Below the pieces are notes generated by a model, which made no database searches, was not told the DNA's origin, and was given only the letters and a program-made list of their open reading frames with translations. The position numbers and the translations under genes were made by a program. Below are positions 1 through 7,303 of a stretch of DNA of 9,913 nucleotides, piece after piece. The stretch covers positions 1-9,913 of the forward strand of contig JAPLKY010000371.1 in the NCBI GenBank assembly GCA_026387805.1, in the 5' to 3' direction. This DNA is from Candidatus Krumholzibacteriia bacterium. GTDB taxonomy: Bacteria > Krumholzibacteriota > Krumholzibacteriia > Krumholzibacteriales > Krumholzibacteriaceae. Positions within the stretch are counted from its first letter, which is position 1; each line of letters starts with the position of its first letter.

Positions 1-708
1 CGCGGCGAACCGGTAGGCCTCCCCCTCCCCCCGGGGCATGAACATCGTGACGTCGCGCTCGCGCGCGAGGCGCGCGAGAAGCCGCCGCTGCATTTCGTTG
101 AAATCGTAGAATCCGTAGACGAATACGTTCTTCCCGAGCGACCTCGGGAGCGCACCGGAGAGAGCGGCCATGAAGCGAGTCTGGATATCGCCGCCGAGCG
201 ACTCGATCCGTTCCCGAAACCGCGCGTAGAGGGAGAGCGCCTCTCTCGCCTTCGCGCCGACCCGATCAGCCGGAACGCCGCCTTCGAGGATCGCCCGCGA
301 GACAGAGGGCGTGCATCCCGCTTCGGCAAGATCGCTGAATGTCGCGATCAGGGCCTCGGCGAATCCTCTCGTTCCCGCCGCTTCGGCGAGCCCGGAAGAT
401 ATCCTCCCCGGCGCGACGAGTTCCCCGACGACGACCCGGTCGGCGAACGGAGGGGACACGGCGCCGACCCCTCCCTCCGCTTCCCCGGCAATGAGGGACG
501 CGAGATCGGCGAACGTCTCGAAACGCACGTTGAAAAGACCGCCGGTCTTTTCCGCGAGATTTCTCCGGAGATACGCTCCGAGAAGATTCGAGCCGACGAG
601 AATCGTGAGCGGCGCTTGCGGATCGACCCGCCGGGCCGCCGCGAGACGATCATGGAGCGCCGTCTCGAGCTCGAAACCGGGCGTTCCGAGTGCTGCGTTA
701 AAGCCCAT
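1..708 (-). CDS. AddB-like (PD-(D/E)XK nuclease family) protein, N-terminal part, runs off left edge
   Basis: This open frame of 236 codons reaches the window edge without a stop, so only the N-terminus is visible. Two stretches look like the AddB/RexB-type partner of ATP-dependent helicase-nucleases that process double-strand breaks: residues about 34-71, with LTILVGSNLLGAYLRRNLAE followed by GGLFNVRFETFADLASL, and about 195-217, with NVFVYGFYDFNEMQRRLL. In that family the N-terminal half is an inactivated helicase fold and the nuclease domain with its Fe-S cysteines lies at the C-terminus, which is outside the window, so nuclease activity cannot be judged. ATG at 706-708 is the first possible start after the TAA of the upstream peptidase gene (724-726, same frame), leaving 15 nt between them. 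No good Shine-Dalgarno is seen at normal spacing; a GGAG lies further upstream inside the peptidase gene. Co-transcription with the peptidase is likely from spacing alone. The family call is fairly good; the exact name is not certain. Confidence 0.66.
   Translation of the reverse strand, partial: MGFNAALGTPGFELETALHDRLAAARRVDPQAPLTILVGSNLLGAYLRRNLAEKTGGLFNVRFETFADLASLIAGEAEGGVGAVSPPFADRVVVGELVAPGRISSGLAEAAGTRGFAEALIATFSDLAEAGCTPSVSRAILEGGVPADRVGAKAREALSLYARFRERIESLGGDIQTRFMAALSGALPRSLGKNVFVYGFYDFNEMQRRLLARLARERDVTMFMPRGEGEAYRFAA
532..552. repeat. 21-bp near-perfect palindrome inside the AddB-like gene
   Basis: Arms GAAAAGACCG and CGGTCTTTTC are exact reverse complements around one central C. 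As RNA it could form a 9-bp stem with a 3-nt loop. It lies within codons for EKTGGLF, so it may simply reflect coding constraint. It has no separate downstream T-run on either strand, so it is not a convincing terminator. Confidence 0.6.
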
Positions 709-723
709 GTCAGCCGCGCGACG

Positions 724-3000
724 TTACTTGCCGCTCCTCATCCGCCTCCTCATGAAAATGGCGGCGATGACGACGAGTGCGAGCACGAGGATCACCACGA
801 CGGGAGGCGTAAAGAGCGGAACCAGCGAGGGTTCCACGACGTGAACGACCTGAACGCAGGTGTCGTAGAGAGCGGGATCGCCGTTCGTCCACGCGATGAT
901 CCGCAGCGTATCGTACGTGCAGACAATCGCCGTGCCCGCGTTCAGAATGCCGTAGAGATCCTTGCACTCCCCGCCGGGAACGCTGATCACACCGCTCGTG
1001 TTGAGGGGCGGACCGATGCGTCCCTTGCTCGTGATGCTATAGCCGTAGCTTGTCGACGAAACACATTCGTCCTGGTTGCAGATCGTGAACGGAACGTATG
1101 CCTGCGTCTGGCCGCGGTCGACGAGCGTCAGGGTATCCTGGAGGATCATGAGCGTCGGCGGCGTCTCGACGACCTGAATGATCAGCGTATCGGCCGAGTA
1201 GTATTTCACGCCCGTCGTTGGGCGGGTGTTCGGATCGTTGCAGTCGGCGCACTCGGGCGCGCAGACGCCGTTCACGTCGGTGTACGCGACCTGCGCGATG
1301 ACCGTATCGTACGTGGAAATGACCGCCGAACACGGGATCGTGATGCTCACGTCCTGGAGCCAGATGTACCCCGAGCTCAGAATCGTCGGCGTGTCGATCG
1401 GCGGGGTCGCGGCGATCGCCCATCCCTTCGCATCGCTCATGTGGAAGCACAGCGTATCGGGCGCCTTGCAGCCGGCGGGAAGCCAGGTCGCCGAGGCGTT
1501 ATAGGGGCCCAGACGGTAGGTGATGGTCTGTCCGGCGTACGCGCTCGCGTAGTCATTGCCCGGCTGATTGTACGGCAGGCCGTCGTACTCTCCCCATCCG
1601 TATCGCAGCGCCGGATCCCCTTCCTTCGAGCACGTCGTCGCCACGGGCCGGGGTTCGATCCGCGCGCGGATGCCGACGTCTCCCATCAGATAGTTTCCAT
1701 TGTCGAGCGCGGCCCAGGTTCCCGAACCGCCCGTGCTGCTCACATAGGACTTGTTCGTCTCCATGGGCCCGGAATCGTCGTAGGGGATCGGCCAATCGTA
1801 ATCCGGCGTGTTGAACCTGACCTTGATGTAGATCGTGTTGCCCGAATAGACGGCGAGCGGCGAGGGGAGCGGGATGCTGTAGTAACCCGCTTCGGTCTTC
1901 GTTCCGCTCACCGGGCCCGCGAGAAGGTTCGACGGGACCGTTCCATTGAAATCGTCATAGACTTCGATCGTATAGTTCGTCGGCGCCCAGACGGCCCACA
2001 GGTCGACCGCCTTGAGAAGATGCCCCTCGGGCGGAATTCCGGTCGGCGTGAACGCCACGAGGGCATAATCTTCAAAATCGCCCCAGCCAACGGAGCCCCA
2101 CCAACCCCATTCGTCGTAGTGGTAGATCTTCTCGTTCGCGTCGTAGCTCTTGTAGTTGGTCAGCACCGAAACGTTTTCGCCGACCCGCGCGCTCCCGTAG
2201 CGGATGTAAAAGTATCCGGCAGCTCCCCAGGCCGTGCCCCAGGAGTTCTTCACGATCCAGCCGCCGTTTCCGCCGCACATCGCGTCGTCCCACCCGACGA
2301 TGAGAACCGCGTGGTTCTGGGCCTCCGTGCCCGTATAGGTGAGACAGCCGCTCCCGTTGTAGGTGCTGAAACCCGGGAAGCTCGCGTATATCCCCGTATA
2401 CACGGGGCCGTAGGTCATGATCGCGTTCTTGATCGCGGTGACGTCGTTCGCGATGAGCCGCCACTCCGTGACCCGATCGTAGTACGCGCATGCGGGATTC
2501 ACGCATGTCGGGCTCGGGCATCCGCCCGGGTAGGTATTGCAGGTTTCGTAGACGCTGCCGAGAAGCGTGAGGTAGTTCGTCGAGATCCACGCGTTCCCGC
2601 CGCTGTTGCAGGTCGTGCCGACCGGATTGCAGGCGACGATGTTGAGCTCGGAGAAGTCGTATGTCGCCGCCTCCCGGATCAGCCTCTTCGATTCGAGATC
2701 GCCGACGGTCGCGAAGGCCCAGCAGGTGCCGTAGGGATTCTGGTTCTTGACCGAGGTGACGCCGTTCATCGTCCGCCAGTCCCACGAGGCGGGGGGCGCC
2801 ATCTGGCCGAGAAGGGATTTCGCGTACGGCCGGAGCCCCTTCACGTCGACGGGCGGAGGCATGAAGCCGAAGTTCTCGGGAGGAGAAACATAAACGGGCT
2901 TCGGAGCCTTGAGCGGTCTCTCCGCAAGAAGATCGCCGGCAAAGAACGAGAAGCCGATAACGGCAACGAGGACGAGGACGATCCATCTCGATGATTGCAT
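724..3000 (-). CDS. Secreted C1A (papain-family) cysteine peptidase with lectin-like domain and C-terminal membrane tail
   Basis: The 758-residue precursor starts with a signal peptide (residues 1-26, ending DLLA). A very short prosegment leads into the peptidase domain at about 69-285. The catalytic set is visible: oxyanion Gln87 in VKNQN, Cys93 in GTCWAF, His230 in AQNHAVLIVGW and Asn252 in VKNSWGTAWG. Residues about 291-450, starting YHYDEWGWWG, resemble the lectin-like domain that follows C1 peptidase domains in some bacterial surface proteases. Residues 451-720 are beta-rich with many paired cysteines, suggesting disulfide-linked extracytoplasmic repeats. The C-terminus has a short VPLFTPP motif, a hydrophobic helix (about 733-750) and a basic RRRMRSGK end, resembling sorting or anchor tails of the PEP-CTERM/IPTL-CTERM style. 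The protein probably degrades or processes proteins outside the cytoplasm; its substrate is unknown. The typical ~100-residue I29 inhibitor propeptide is absent. The ATG has a strong AAGGAG 8 nt upstream. Confidence 0.9.
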   Translation of the reverse strand: MQSSRWIVLVLVAVIGFSFFAGDLLAERPLKAPKPVYVSPPENFGFMPPPVDVKGLRPYAKSLLGQMAPPASWDWRTMNGVTSVKNQNPYGTCWAFATVGDLESKRLIREAATYDFSELNIVACNPVGTTCNSGGNAWISTNYLTLLGSVYETCNTYPGGCPSPTCVNPACAYYDRVTEWRLIANDVTAIKNAIMTYGPVYTGIYASFPGFSTYNGSGCLTYTGTEAQNHAVLIVGWDDAMCGGNGGWIVKNSWGTAWGAAGYFYIRYGSARVGENVSVLTNYKSYDANEKIYHYDEWGWWGSVGWGDFEDYALVAFTPTGIPPEGHLLKAVDLWAVWAPTNYTIEVYDDFNGTVPSNLLAGPVSGTKTEAGYYSIPLPSPLAVYSGNTIYIKVRFNTPDYDWPIPYDDSGPMETNKSYVSSTGGSGTWAALDNGNYLMGDVGIRARIEPRPVATTCSKEGDPALRYGWGEYDGLPYNQPGNDYASAYAGQTITYRLGPYNASATWLPAGCKAPDTLCFHMSDAKGWAIAATPPIDTPTILSSGYIWLQDVSITIPCSAVISTYDTVIAQVAYTDVNGVCAPECADCNDPNTRPTTGVKYYSADTLIIQVVETPPTLMILQDTLTLVDRGQTQAYVPFTICNQDECVSSTSYGYSITSKGRIGPPLNTSGVISVPGGECKDLYGILNAGTAIVCTYDTLRIIAWTNGDPALYDTCVQVVHVVEPSLVPLFTPPVVVILVLALVVIAAIFMRRRMRSGK

Positions 3001-3008
3001 ACCTCAAA

Positions 3009-3014
3009 CTCCTT
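3009..3014 (-). promoter_or_regulatory. Ribosome binding site of the C1 peptidase gene
   Basis: Read on the minus strand the bases are AAGGAG, 8 nt before the ATG at 2998-3000. This fixes the start and supports the signal peptide as the true N-terminus. Confidence 0.8.
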
Positions 3015-3035
3015 GGTTCGACCGCCGCGATCCGG

Positions 3036-3080
3036 GCTTCGGATGGCGAAAGAGAGCCGAAGCATCATCAATGCCGAAGC
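3036..3080. repeat. Three copies of CCGAAGC, one inverted, in the peptidase leader
   Basis: GCTTCGG at 3036-3042 is the reverse complement of CCGAAGC at 3057-3063 and 3074-3080. The last two extend to an 8-bp direct repeat GCCGAAGC (3056-3063 and 3073-3080), offset by 17 bp. The inverted copy could pair with either direct copy, giving two mutually exclusive 7-bp stems. The rightmost copy overlaps the candidate -10 box of the minus-strand promoter. It could be an operator or a leader structure; chance is possible for motifs this short. Confidence 0.35.
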
Positions 3081-3106
3081 GTACCAGATGACCACTCATT
3101 CTTCAA
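3078..3106 (-). promoter_or_regulatory. Candidate promoter for the peptidase/AddB-like pair
   Basis: On the minus strand, TTGAAG (3101-3106) is separated by 17 nt from TACGCT (3078-3083), which has TGG directly before it as in an extended -10. The match to sigma-70 consensus is partial and no sequence of this lineage's sigma factor is known, so this is a weak call. Confidence 0.25.
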
Positions 3107-3194
3107 TATCTTATCTCGGCGACAGCGAACGGAGCCCCCGCGCGCGCCGGGCACGATGGAACGCCGCGCGGAATTCCCGCCGGACGGCCATTTT

Positions 3195-3228
3195 GCCATT
3201 GAATGGCGCGCCTCGCGGCGTGTATCTT
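3195..3228 (+). promoter_or_regulatory. Candidate promoter and small inverted repeat before the beta-barrel gene
   Basis: TTGAAT (3199-3204) is followed after 18 nt by TATCTT (3223-3228), a partial sigma-70 match 35 nt before the chosen start. GCCATT-G-AATGGC (3195-3207) is an inverted repeat sitting on the -35 element, where a repressor could bind. A further GCCATT lies just upstream (3187-3192). Suggestive only. Confidence 0.25.
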
Positions 3229-3262
3229 GTCTTCAGAGGCACGCACAGGGACCGGGGTAATC

Positions 3263-4885
3263 ATGCGCCGTAACGCAATAATCTCTCTCGGGCTCGCGGC
3301 CCTCCTCGCGATCGCGCTTCGGCCGGGCGCCGTGCTCGCGCTCGACCACTCGTCGACGAGGATATCCGCGCTCGGATGGAATCACGTCTCCGGCGTCATC
3401 CCCGATCTCTACACCGATCTTACCGTCAATCCCGCGTACGCCTTCTTCGCCGACAGGCGGGTCGTGAGCTACGCCAGACGAAGCATCCCCGGCTACGCTC
3501 CGTCATTGCCCTACCTGGAGATGGATTCGAGCGGCTATGGCAAATCTTCGATGATGGTCAACGAGCTCTCCGCCTGGGGAATCGGGCTCTCCTCATGGCG
3601 GACCGCCGTATTCGCGCAATGGGCGCTGTATCAGCCCGAATACAGATCATCCGATCCTCAGCTCGATACGCGCTGGAACTATGCATCGGGACTGGATGAA
3701 TCATGGAGCAGCTACGATGACGATTTCGCGAGACTCGACCTTATCGCCGCGCGCGCTCTCGGCGATCGGTACACGCTCGGACTCAGGATGCAAGGGTGGG
3801 GATATTACGATTCCTCGTCGGAAATGACCGCCCGCGCGTATGATCGGTACCGGGATCCGTTATTCAGCCGGCTCAACAACCAGGAACGGAACACTTCCGT
3901 GCGATCGTTTCTCGGGCGCCGTCTTTCCTTTGATTTTCAAGCGGGAATCGTGAAATCGAATGACGCGGGGCCCAGAACGGATCTCGCGCTCACCGTATCG
4001 CTCAATCGACTTGACTACCGGAAAGAGAGATACGATCTGCAGATTTCCAAGAACTACGACTCGGGAAGCGTGCTCGAAGATTACAACTACTACCGGTATC
4101 ACTGGAACGACGCTCGAAAAGGGGATCTGTGGAACTTCGCGATGACGTTCCGTCACGCATTTGACGGCGGCATCCGCGTGCTCGCGGGAGGCGGGGTATC
4201 GACATGCTCGTATGAGACCGAATGGAGCAACAGTCAGCATCAGGTGGAGTGGGGCTGGTCAACCCGCGACGATGCGATCTCCGGAACGCTCGATGGCGAG
4301 GGATCCCTCCTCGGCGGGAGCTGCTTCTTCAAGGGAGGCAGGATCTTCAACCTCCACAGGACAACCGACCTGTACCTCGGACTGCACGGCGTTTTCGAGC
4401 GAATCCGTACGGAGGAAGAACCGCTCGTTCATTATACGAGCGAACTCGAAGGGGAGGAGTCGGCCGTGCGGATCGATCAACCCACCCGCCTCGAGTCGAC
4501 CGAGACGTCGTTCGAATGCTACGTTCCATTCTCCGTCGAATTTCGGCCCTCGAGCTGTTTCACCTTCTTCTCGAGCTTTATTCTCTGGGGAAACTGGGAC
4601 AAGCAGACCACGACAAAACCGATGCCTTCCCTCTTCTACTATTATCCGCCGCTTGCGGAATCCCGTGCCGGAGGGCCGAATCGCGCCGGGGCCTCTTCAC
4701 AGGTTACCATCGAGCCGGAGACGTATTTGACCGACTGGAAGAGAGCTCTGTCCACGGGCTATTCGGTGACTCTGGGCTTCTCGCTCCATTACCGGGACAG
4801 ATTCTTCATAGACGTTTACTCGGGAACGGAGATCATCCCGAGCTATCTCAATGACAAGATGATCGACATCCGCTACGTCTTCTAG
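3263..4885 (+). CDS. Predicted outer-membrane beta-barrel protein, function unknown
   Basis: The 540-residue protein begins with a signal peptide (residues 1-26, MRRNAIISLGLAALLAIALR to VLA). The rest is rich in aromatic residues and alternating beta-strand patterns, and ends in DIRYVF, a C-terminal phenylalanine like the signal recognised by the BAM assembly machinery. A DLYTDLTVNPAYAF segment after the N-terminus resembles the conserved NPA region near the start of several outer-membrane families, but I cannot assign a named family. ATG at 3263 is preferred over the upstream in-frame ATG at 3203 because only it places the signal peptide at the N-terminus; a weak GGGG lies 5 nt before it. 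The gene ends in TAG at 4883-4885, 7 nt before the convergent sppA remnant, with no room for a separate terminator. It may be a porin, transporter or structural barrel; no substrate is indicated. Confidence 0.75.
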   Translation: MRRNAIISLGLAALLAIALRPGAVLALDHSSTRISALGWNHVSGVIPDLYTDLTVNPAYAFFADRRVVSYARRSIPGYAPSLPYLEMDSSGYGKSSMMVNELSAWGIGLSSWRTAVFAQWALYQPEYRSSDPQLDTRWNYASGLDESWSSYDDDFARLDLIAARALGDRYTLGLRMQGWGYYDSSSEMTARAYDRYRDPLFSRLNNQERNTSVRSFLGRRLSFDFQAGIVKSNDAGPRTDLALTVSLNRLDYRKERYDLQISKNYDSGSVLEDYNYYRYHWNDARKGDLWNFAMTFRHAFDGGIRVLAGGGVSTCSYETEWSNSQHQVEWGWSTRDDAISGTLDGEGSLLGGSCFFKGGRIFNLHRTTDLYLGLHGVFERIRTEEEPLVHYTSELEGEESAVRIDQPTRLESTETSFECYVPFSVEFRPSSCFTFFSSFILWGNWDKQTTTKPMPSLFYYYPPLAESRAGGPNRAGASSQVTIEPETYLTDWKRALSTGYSVTLGFSLHYRDRFFIDVYSGTEIIPSYLNDKMIDIRYVF

Positions 4886-4892
4886 AAACCGC

Positions 4893-5231
4893 TCAGCGAA
4901 TCCTCTCCCCGCCGACGTGCCTGAGAAAAAGCCCGCCCCGCGCAGCGGAATCGTCGAAGAGCGCGCGATGAATCGCGAATGAAGCGGCGTCTTCGAGAAG
5001 ATTGCGCGAGAGTATTTCCTGCAGAATCGTGATCCTCTTCGGATAGTGCACGAGCACGACGCGCGACGAGTCGGCAATCCCGGCGAGCTCGCACGCCGCT
5101 GAGACGGCTTCCCGCATGCCGCCCATCCCGTCGATGAGCCCGTTCGCCGCGGCCTGCGTCCCCGTCCACACCCGCCCCCGCCCGAGGGAATCAATCGAGT
5201 CGACCGGCATTTCGCGGAAGCGCGCGATCTC
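4893..5231 (-). pseudogene. sppA: SppA C-terminal piece, separated from the main gene by an in-frame TAG
   Basis: This stretch continues SppA in the same frame directly after the TAG at 5232-5234. It encodes EIARFRE, then from the ATG at 5208-5210 a 105-residue piece starting MPVDSIDSLGRGRVWTGTQA, and ends in TGA at 4893-4895. The GRVWTG and NGLIDGMGG motifs are the conserved C-terminal region of the long SppA proteins. With the upstream part the total would be 566 residues, close to E. coli SppA (618). An AGGAG overlaps the stop but is about 17 nt before the ATG, too far for a good ribosome binding site. Independent translation is therefore doubtful, though coupling by termination and reinitiation is possible. 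Alone it lacks both catalytic residues. Confidence 0.75.
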
Positions 5232-5234
5232 CTA
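5232..5234 (-). other. In-frame amber stop (TAG) inside sppA
   Basis: Codons read TAC CGG GGC TGG ATC TAG GAG ATC GCG CGC. Family similarity runs on both sides (WAFYRGWI, then EIARFREMPVDS) with no change of frame and no apparent gap. A single substitution from GAG, CAG, AAG, TGG, TCG, TTG or TAC/TAT would give this codon. It is a nonsense mutation, a recoding site or a base error. Confidence 0.85.
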
Positions 5235-6593
5235 GATCCAGCCCCGGTAGAACGCCCAATGCTCCTCCCTGACGAGCGCCCATTCGTCGTCGGAGAAATC
5301 CCGATAGTCCGAGTAGATGAGCGAATTCTTCCCCGTGCCGATCTCGTCCTTCGTCACTCCGAGCTTATTGTAGAGCCCTCGCGCGTTCATTTTGCCGGTG
5401 ATCGATCCGATCGAGCCCGTGATGCTCGCCGGCATCGCGATGATCCGGTCGGCGCGGTAGGCGATCTCGTAACCGCCCGAAGCGGCGACGTCCGACATCG
5501 AGACGACGACGGGCTTTTCCTTCGACGTGAGCTCGACCTCGCGCGAGATCATGTCCCCGGCGATGCCGTCTCCGCCCGGAGAGTCGACGCGGAGGATCAC
5601 GGCCTTGACTGCGTCATCCTCGCGCGCCCTGCGGAGCTCGTCGATGATCGTTTCGGAGCCCATCGTGAGGCCGGACACGGGATCGAAGCCGCTCTCCCCC
5701 ATCGTGATGAGCCCCTGCGCATGGATGACGGCGACGCGCGGACCCTCGGCGATCGCCGCGGCGCGCTTCCCCCTGAGATATTCGTGCGAATCGACGAGCC
5801 GCGTGTTCTCCTTCTCGAAGCGCGCCTCGATCTCGTCCCAGTAGCGGACCCCGTCGATGATCCCCTCGTTGAAGGCGCGAGCGGGCGAGAAGAGCCCGCG
5901 GTCGATCCACGCGAGCACGGCGTCCGTGCCGCAGCCGCGCGCCGCCGCGATGTCCGCGACGTATCTCTCGTAGATGTCGCCGAGAAGCAGCCGGGTCATC
6001 GCGCGCGATTCCGGCGTTCGTTCCTTCTCGGTGTAGCTCTCCGCGGCCGACTTGTACGCGCCGATCCGGTCGATGTTCGGATTGATCCCGAGCTTGTCGA
6101 GGGCGCCGCGGAAGAAGATCGCGCTCGACGAGGGCCCCGGGATGACGACGTATCCGGCCGGGGGCATGAAGACGGAATCCGCCGCGCAGGCGACAAGGTA
6201 GTGGTGCCCTTCGAGCACGGGCGAAAACGCGACGACCGGTTTTCCCGATTCCTTGAAGCGGTCGATCGCGGCTTTGAGCTCCTCGCATTTCGCGGCGCCG
6301 GCTCCCGACGGAAAGATCTTGAGCACGAGCCCTTTCACGTGCGCGTCCCGCGCCGCGGCGTCGACGCACGCGAGCGCATCGGCGAGGGTGAGTTCGTGCC
6401 TCCCAAAGAAGAAGCCGGGGGAGAAGGAGGGATGATACTCGAGCATCTCGCCGCCGATCTCGAGAACGATAACGGAGTTATTCGCGACCGGCCGACTCTC
6501 CGGTCCCAGGTTCAGAATCGCCATAACCGGGATCACAACGAGAAAGGCCAGGAGAAAGAACGCGAGGATCAATCGCTTCGCGTGGTCGGTCAT
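5232..6593 (-). CDS. sppA: Signal peptide peptidase SppA (protease IV), truncated by in-frame stop
   Basis: SppA is a membrane-anchored serine protease with a Ser-Lys dyad that cleaves leftover signal peptides. Here residues 8-28 form the N-terminal anchor. Two tandem crotonase-like halves follow: about 40-250 and 285-453. The catalytic Lys181 sits in IGAYKSAAE and the nucleophile Ser372 in SDVAASGGY, matching the positions of Lys209 and Ser409 in the E. coli enzyme. Both catalytic residues survive, but translation stops after residue 453 (HWAFYRGWI), removing the last 112 residues with the conserved GRVWTG segment. SppA assembles as an oligomer with composite active sites, so loss of the C-terminus probably harms folding or assembly. 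ATG at 6591-6593 has a strong GGAGGT upstream, and the upstream ptb stop is 32 nt away, so it is the last gene of the buk-ptb operon. The good ribosome binding site argues that decay, if real, is recent. Confidence 0.9.
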   Translation of the reverse strand: MTDHAKRLILAFFLLAFLVVIPVMAILNLGPESRPVANNSVIVLEIGGEMLEYHPSFSPGFFFGRHELTLADALACVDAAARDAHVKGLVLKIFPSGAGAAKCEELKAAIDRFKESGKPVVAFSPVLEGHHYLVACAADSVFMPPAGYVVIPGPSSSAIFFRGALDKLGINPNIDRIGAYKSAAESYTEKERTPESRAMTRLLLGDIYERYVADIAAARGCGTDAVLAWIDRGLFSPARAFNEGIIDGVRYWDEIEARFEKENTRLVDSHEYLRGKRAAAIAEGPRVAVIHAQGLITMGESGFDPVSGLTMGSETIIDELRRAREDDAVKAVILRVDSPGGDGIAGDMISREVELTSKEKPVVVSMSDVAASGGYEIAYRADRIIAMPASITGSIGSITGKMNARGLYNKLGVTKDEIGTGKNSLIYSDYRDFSDDEWALVREEHWAFYRGWI

Positions 6594-6600
6594 GGGAGAA

Positions 6601-6606
6601 ACCTCC
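6601..6606 (-). promoter_or_regulatory. Ribosome binding site of sppA
   Basis: Minus-strand GGAGGT lies 7 nt before the sppA ATG (6591-6593). It decides the start: the open frame extends much further upstream, but those codons are antiparallel noise overlapping ptb. Confidence 0.8.
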
Positions 6607-6625
6607 GTTCGTGATTCGTGAGCGG

Positions 6626-7300
6626 CTATTTCTTTTCGGCCTCGCCGAAGTTGCCCTGCCGCATCGCAACGATGCAGGCAAGGCAGATCGAGGCGAGCTT
6701 CGACCGGGACGAATCGCCGCGGGAAGCGAGTATGATGGGAATGCCCCCTCCCGCAACGACACCCGCGAGGTACGCGCCCGACGATACCGTGAGCGTCTTG
6801 TAGACGACGTTCCCCGCTTCGATGTCGGGCATGACGAGAACATCGGCGTTGCCTTGGATCCGTCCCTTGTAGTTCTTCTCGGAGGCGGAGTGCGGATCGA
6901 TGGCGACGTCGAGCGAAAGCGGCCCTTCGACGATGCAATCGTCGCGGTTCTCGTATTCCTCGGCGAGGAGCCCGGCGAGGATCGACGACTCGACGCTCGG
7001 ATTGCGCGTCTCGACCGCCGAGATGATCGCCACTTTCGGCTTCGGGATATTGAGATAGCGAAGAACCATGAGGGCGTTCTCGAGTATCATCTTCTTCTGC
7101 GCGAGGTCGGGATTCGGATTCACGGCGGCGTCGGTGACCGTGAGAAGCTTCGGATAGGTCGGTATCTGGAACACGCCGACGTGGCTGTAGATGCGCCCCT
7201 TCTCGAGCTTCCCGCTCCGCTTCAGATAGCCGAGCGCCCCGCGCATGATCTCTTCGGTCTTGACGCCCCCCTTCATGAGAAGGTCGGCTTCGCCCGACGC
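6626..7300 (-). CDS. ptb: Phosphate butyryltransferase, C-terminal two thirds, cut off from its N-terminus by a stop
   Basis: Ptb transfers the acyl group of butyryl-CoA to phosphate (butyryl phosphate + CoA). This piece carries most of the domain: ASGEADLLMKGGV at its start, YSHVGVF, LTVTDAAVNPNPDL, ILENAL, PKVAIISAVE, GPLSLDVAID, DIEAGNVVYK and PIILASRGDS, all in family order, ending in TAG at 6626-6628. The first eight residues (ASGEADLL) lie before the first ATG at 7274-7276, which starts a 216-residue frame. The missing 92 N-terminal residues are encoded immediately upstream in the same frame, at the end of the butyrate kinase gene, beyond TAA 7301-7303. The total (about 317) fits the usual ~300. 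No Shine-Dalgarno precedes the ATG, so separate translation would need reinitiation after the nearby stop. The substrate could be another short acyl-CoA, including acetyl- or branched-chain. Confidence 0.85.
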   Translation of the reverse strand, partial: ASGEADLLMKGGVKTEEIMRGALGYLKRSGKLEKGRIYSHVGVFQIPTYPKLLTVTDAAVNPNPDLAQKKMILENALMVLRYLNIPKPKVAIISAVETRNPSVESSILAGLLAEEYENRDDCIVEGPLSLDVAIDPHSASEKNYKGRIQGNADVLVMPDIEAGNVVYKTLTVSSGAYLAGVVAGGGIPIILASRGDSSRSKLASICLACIVAMRQGNFGEAEKK

Positions 7301-7303
7301 TTA
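7301..7303 (-). other. In-frame ochre stop (TAA) inside the butyrate kinase-phosphate butyryltransferase fusion
   Basis: Codons read GCG CTC GAG CTC TAA GCG TCG GGC GAA GCC GAC CTT CTC ATG. The encoded ALEL-stop-ASGEADLLMKG lines up with the usual AvelV-x-SGxADlLMKG segment of Ptb, so the stop replaces one residue inside a conserved segment and no frameshift is needed. Confidence 0.85.

Noticed and set aside
616..2994. Long plus-strand open frame (792 codons) opposite the peptidase gene
   Set aside because: Arg/Asp/Val-rich translation without recognisable motifs, antisense to a gene with a full catalytic set; a GC-rich shadow frame.
3203..3262. Upstream ATG start for the beta-barrel gene
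   Set aside because: Would place 20 residues before the signal peptide and overlap the candidate promoter.
4883..4895. Terminator between the convergent barrel and sppA genes
   Set aside because: Only 7 nt separate the stops and no stem followed by a T-run is present.
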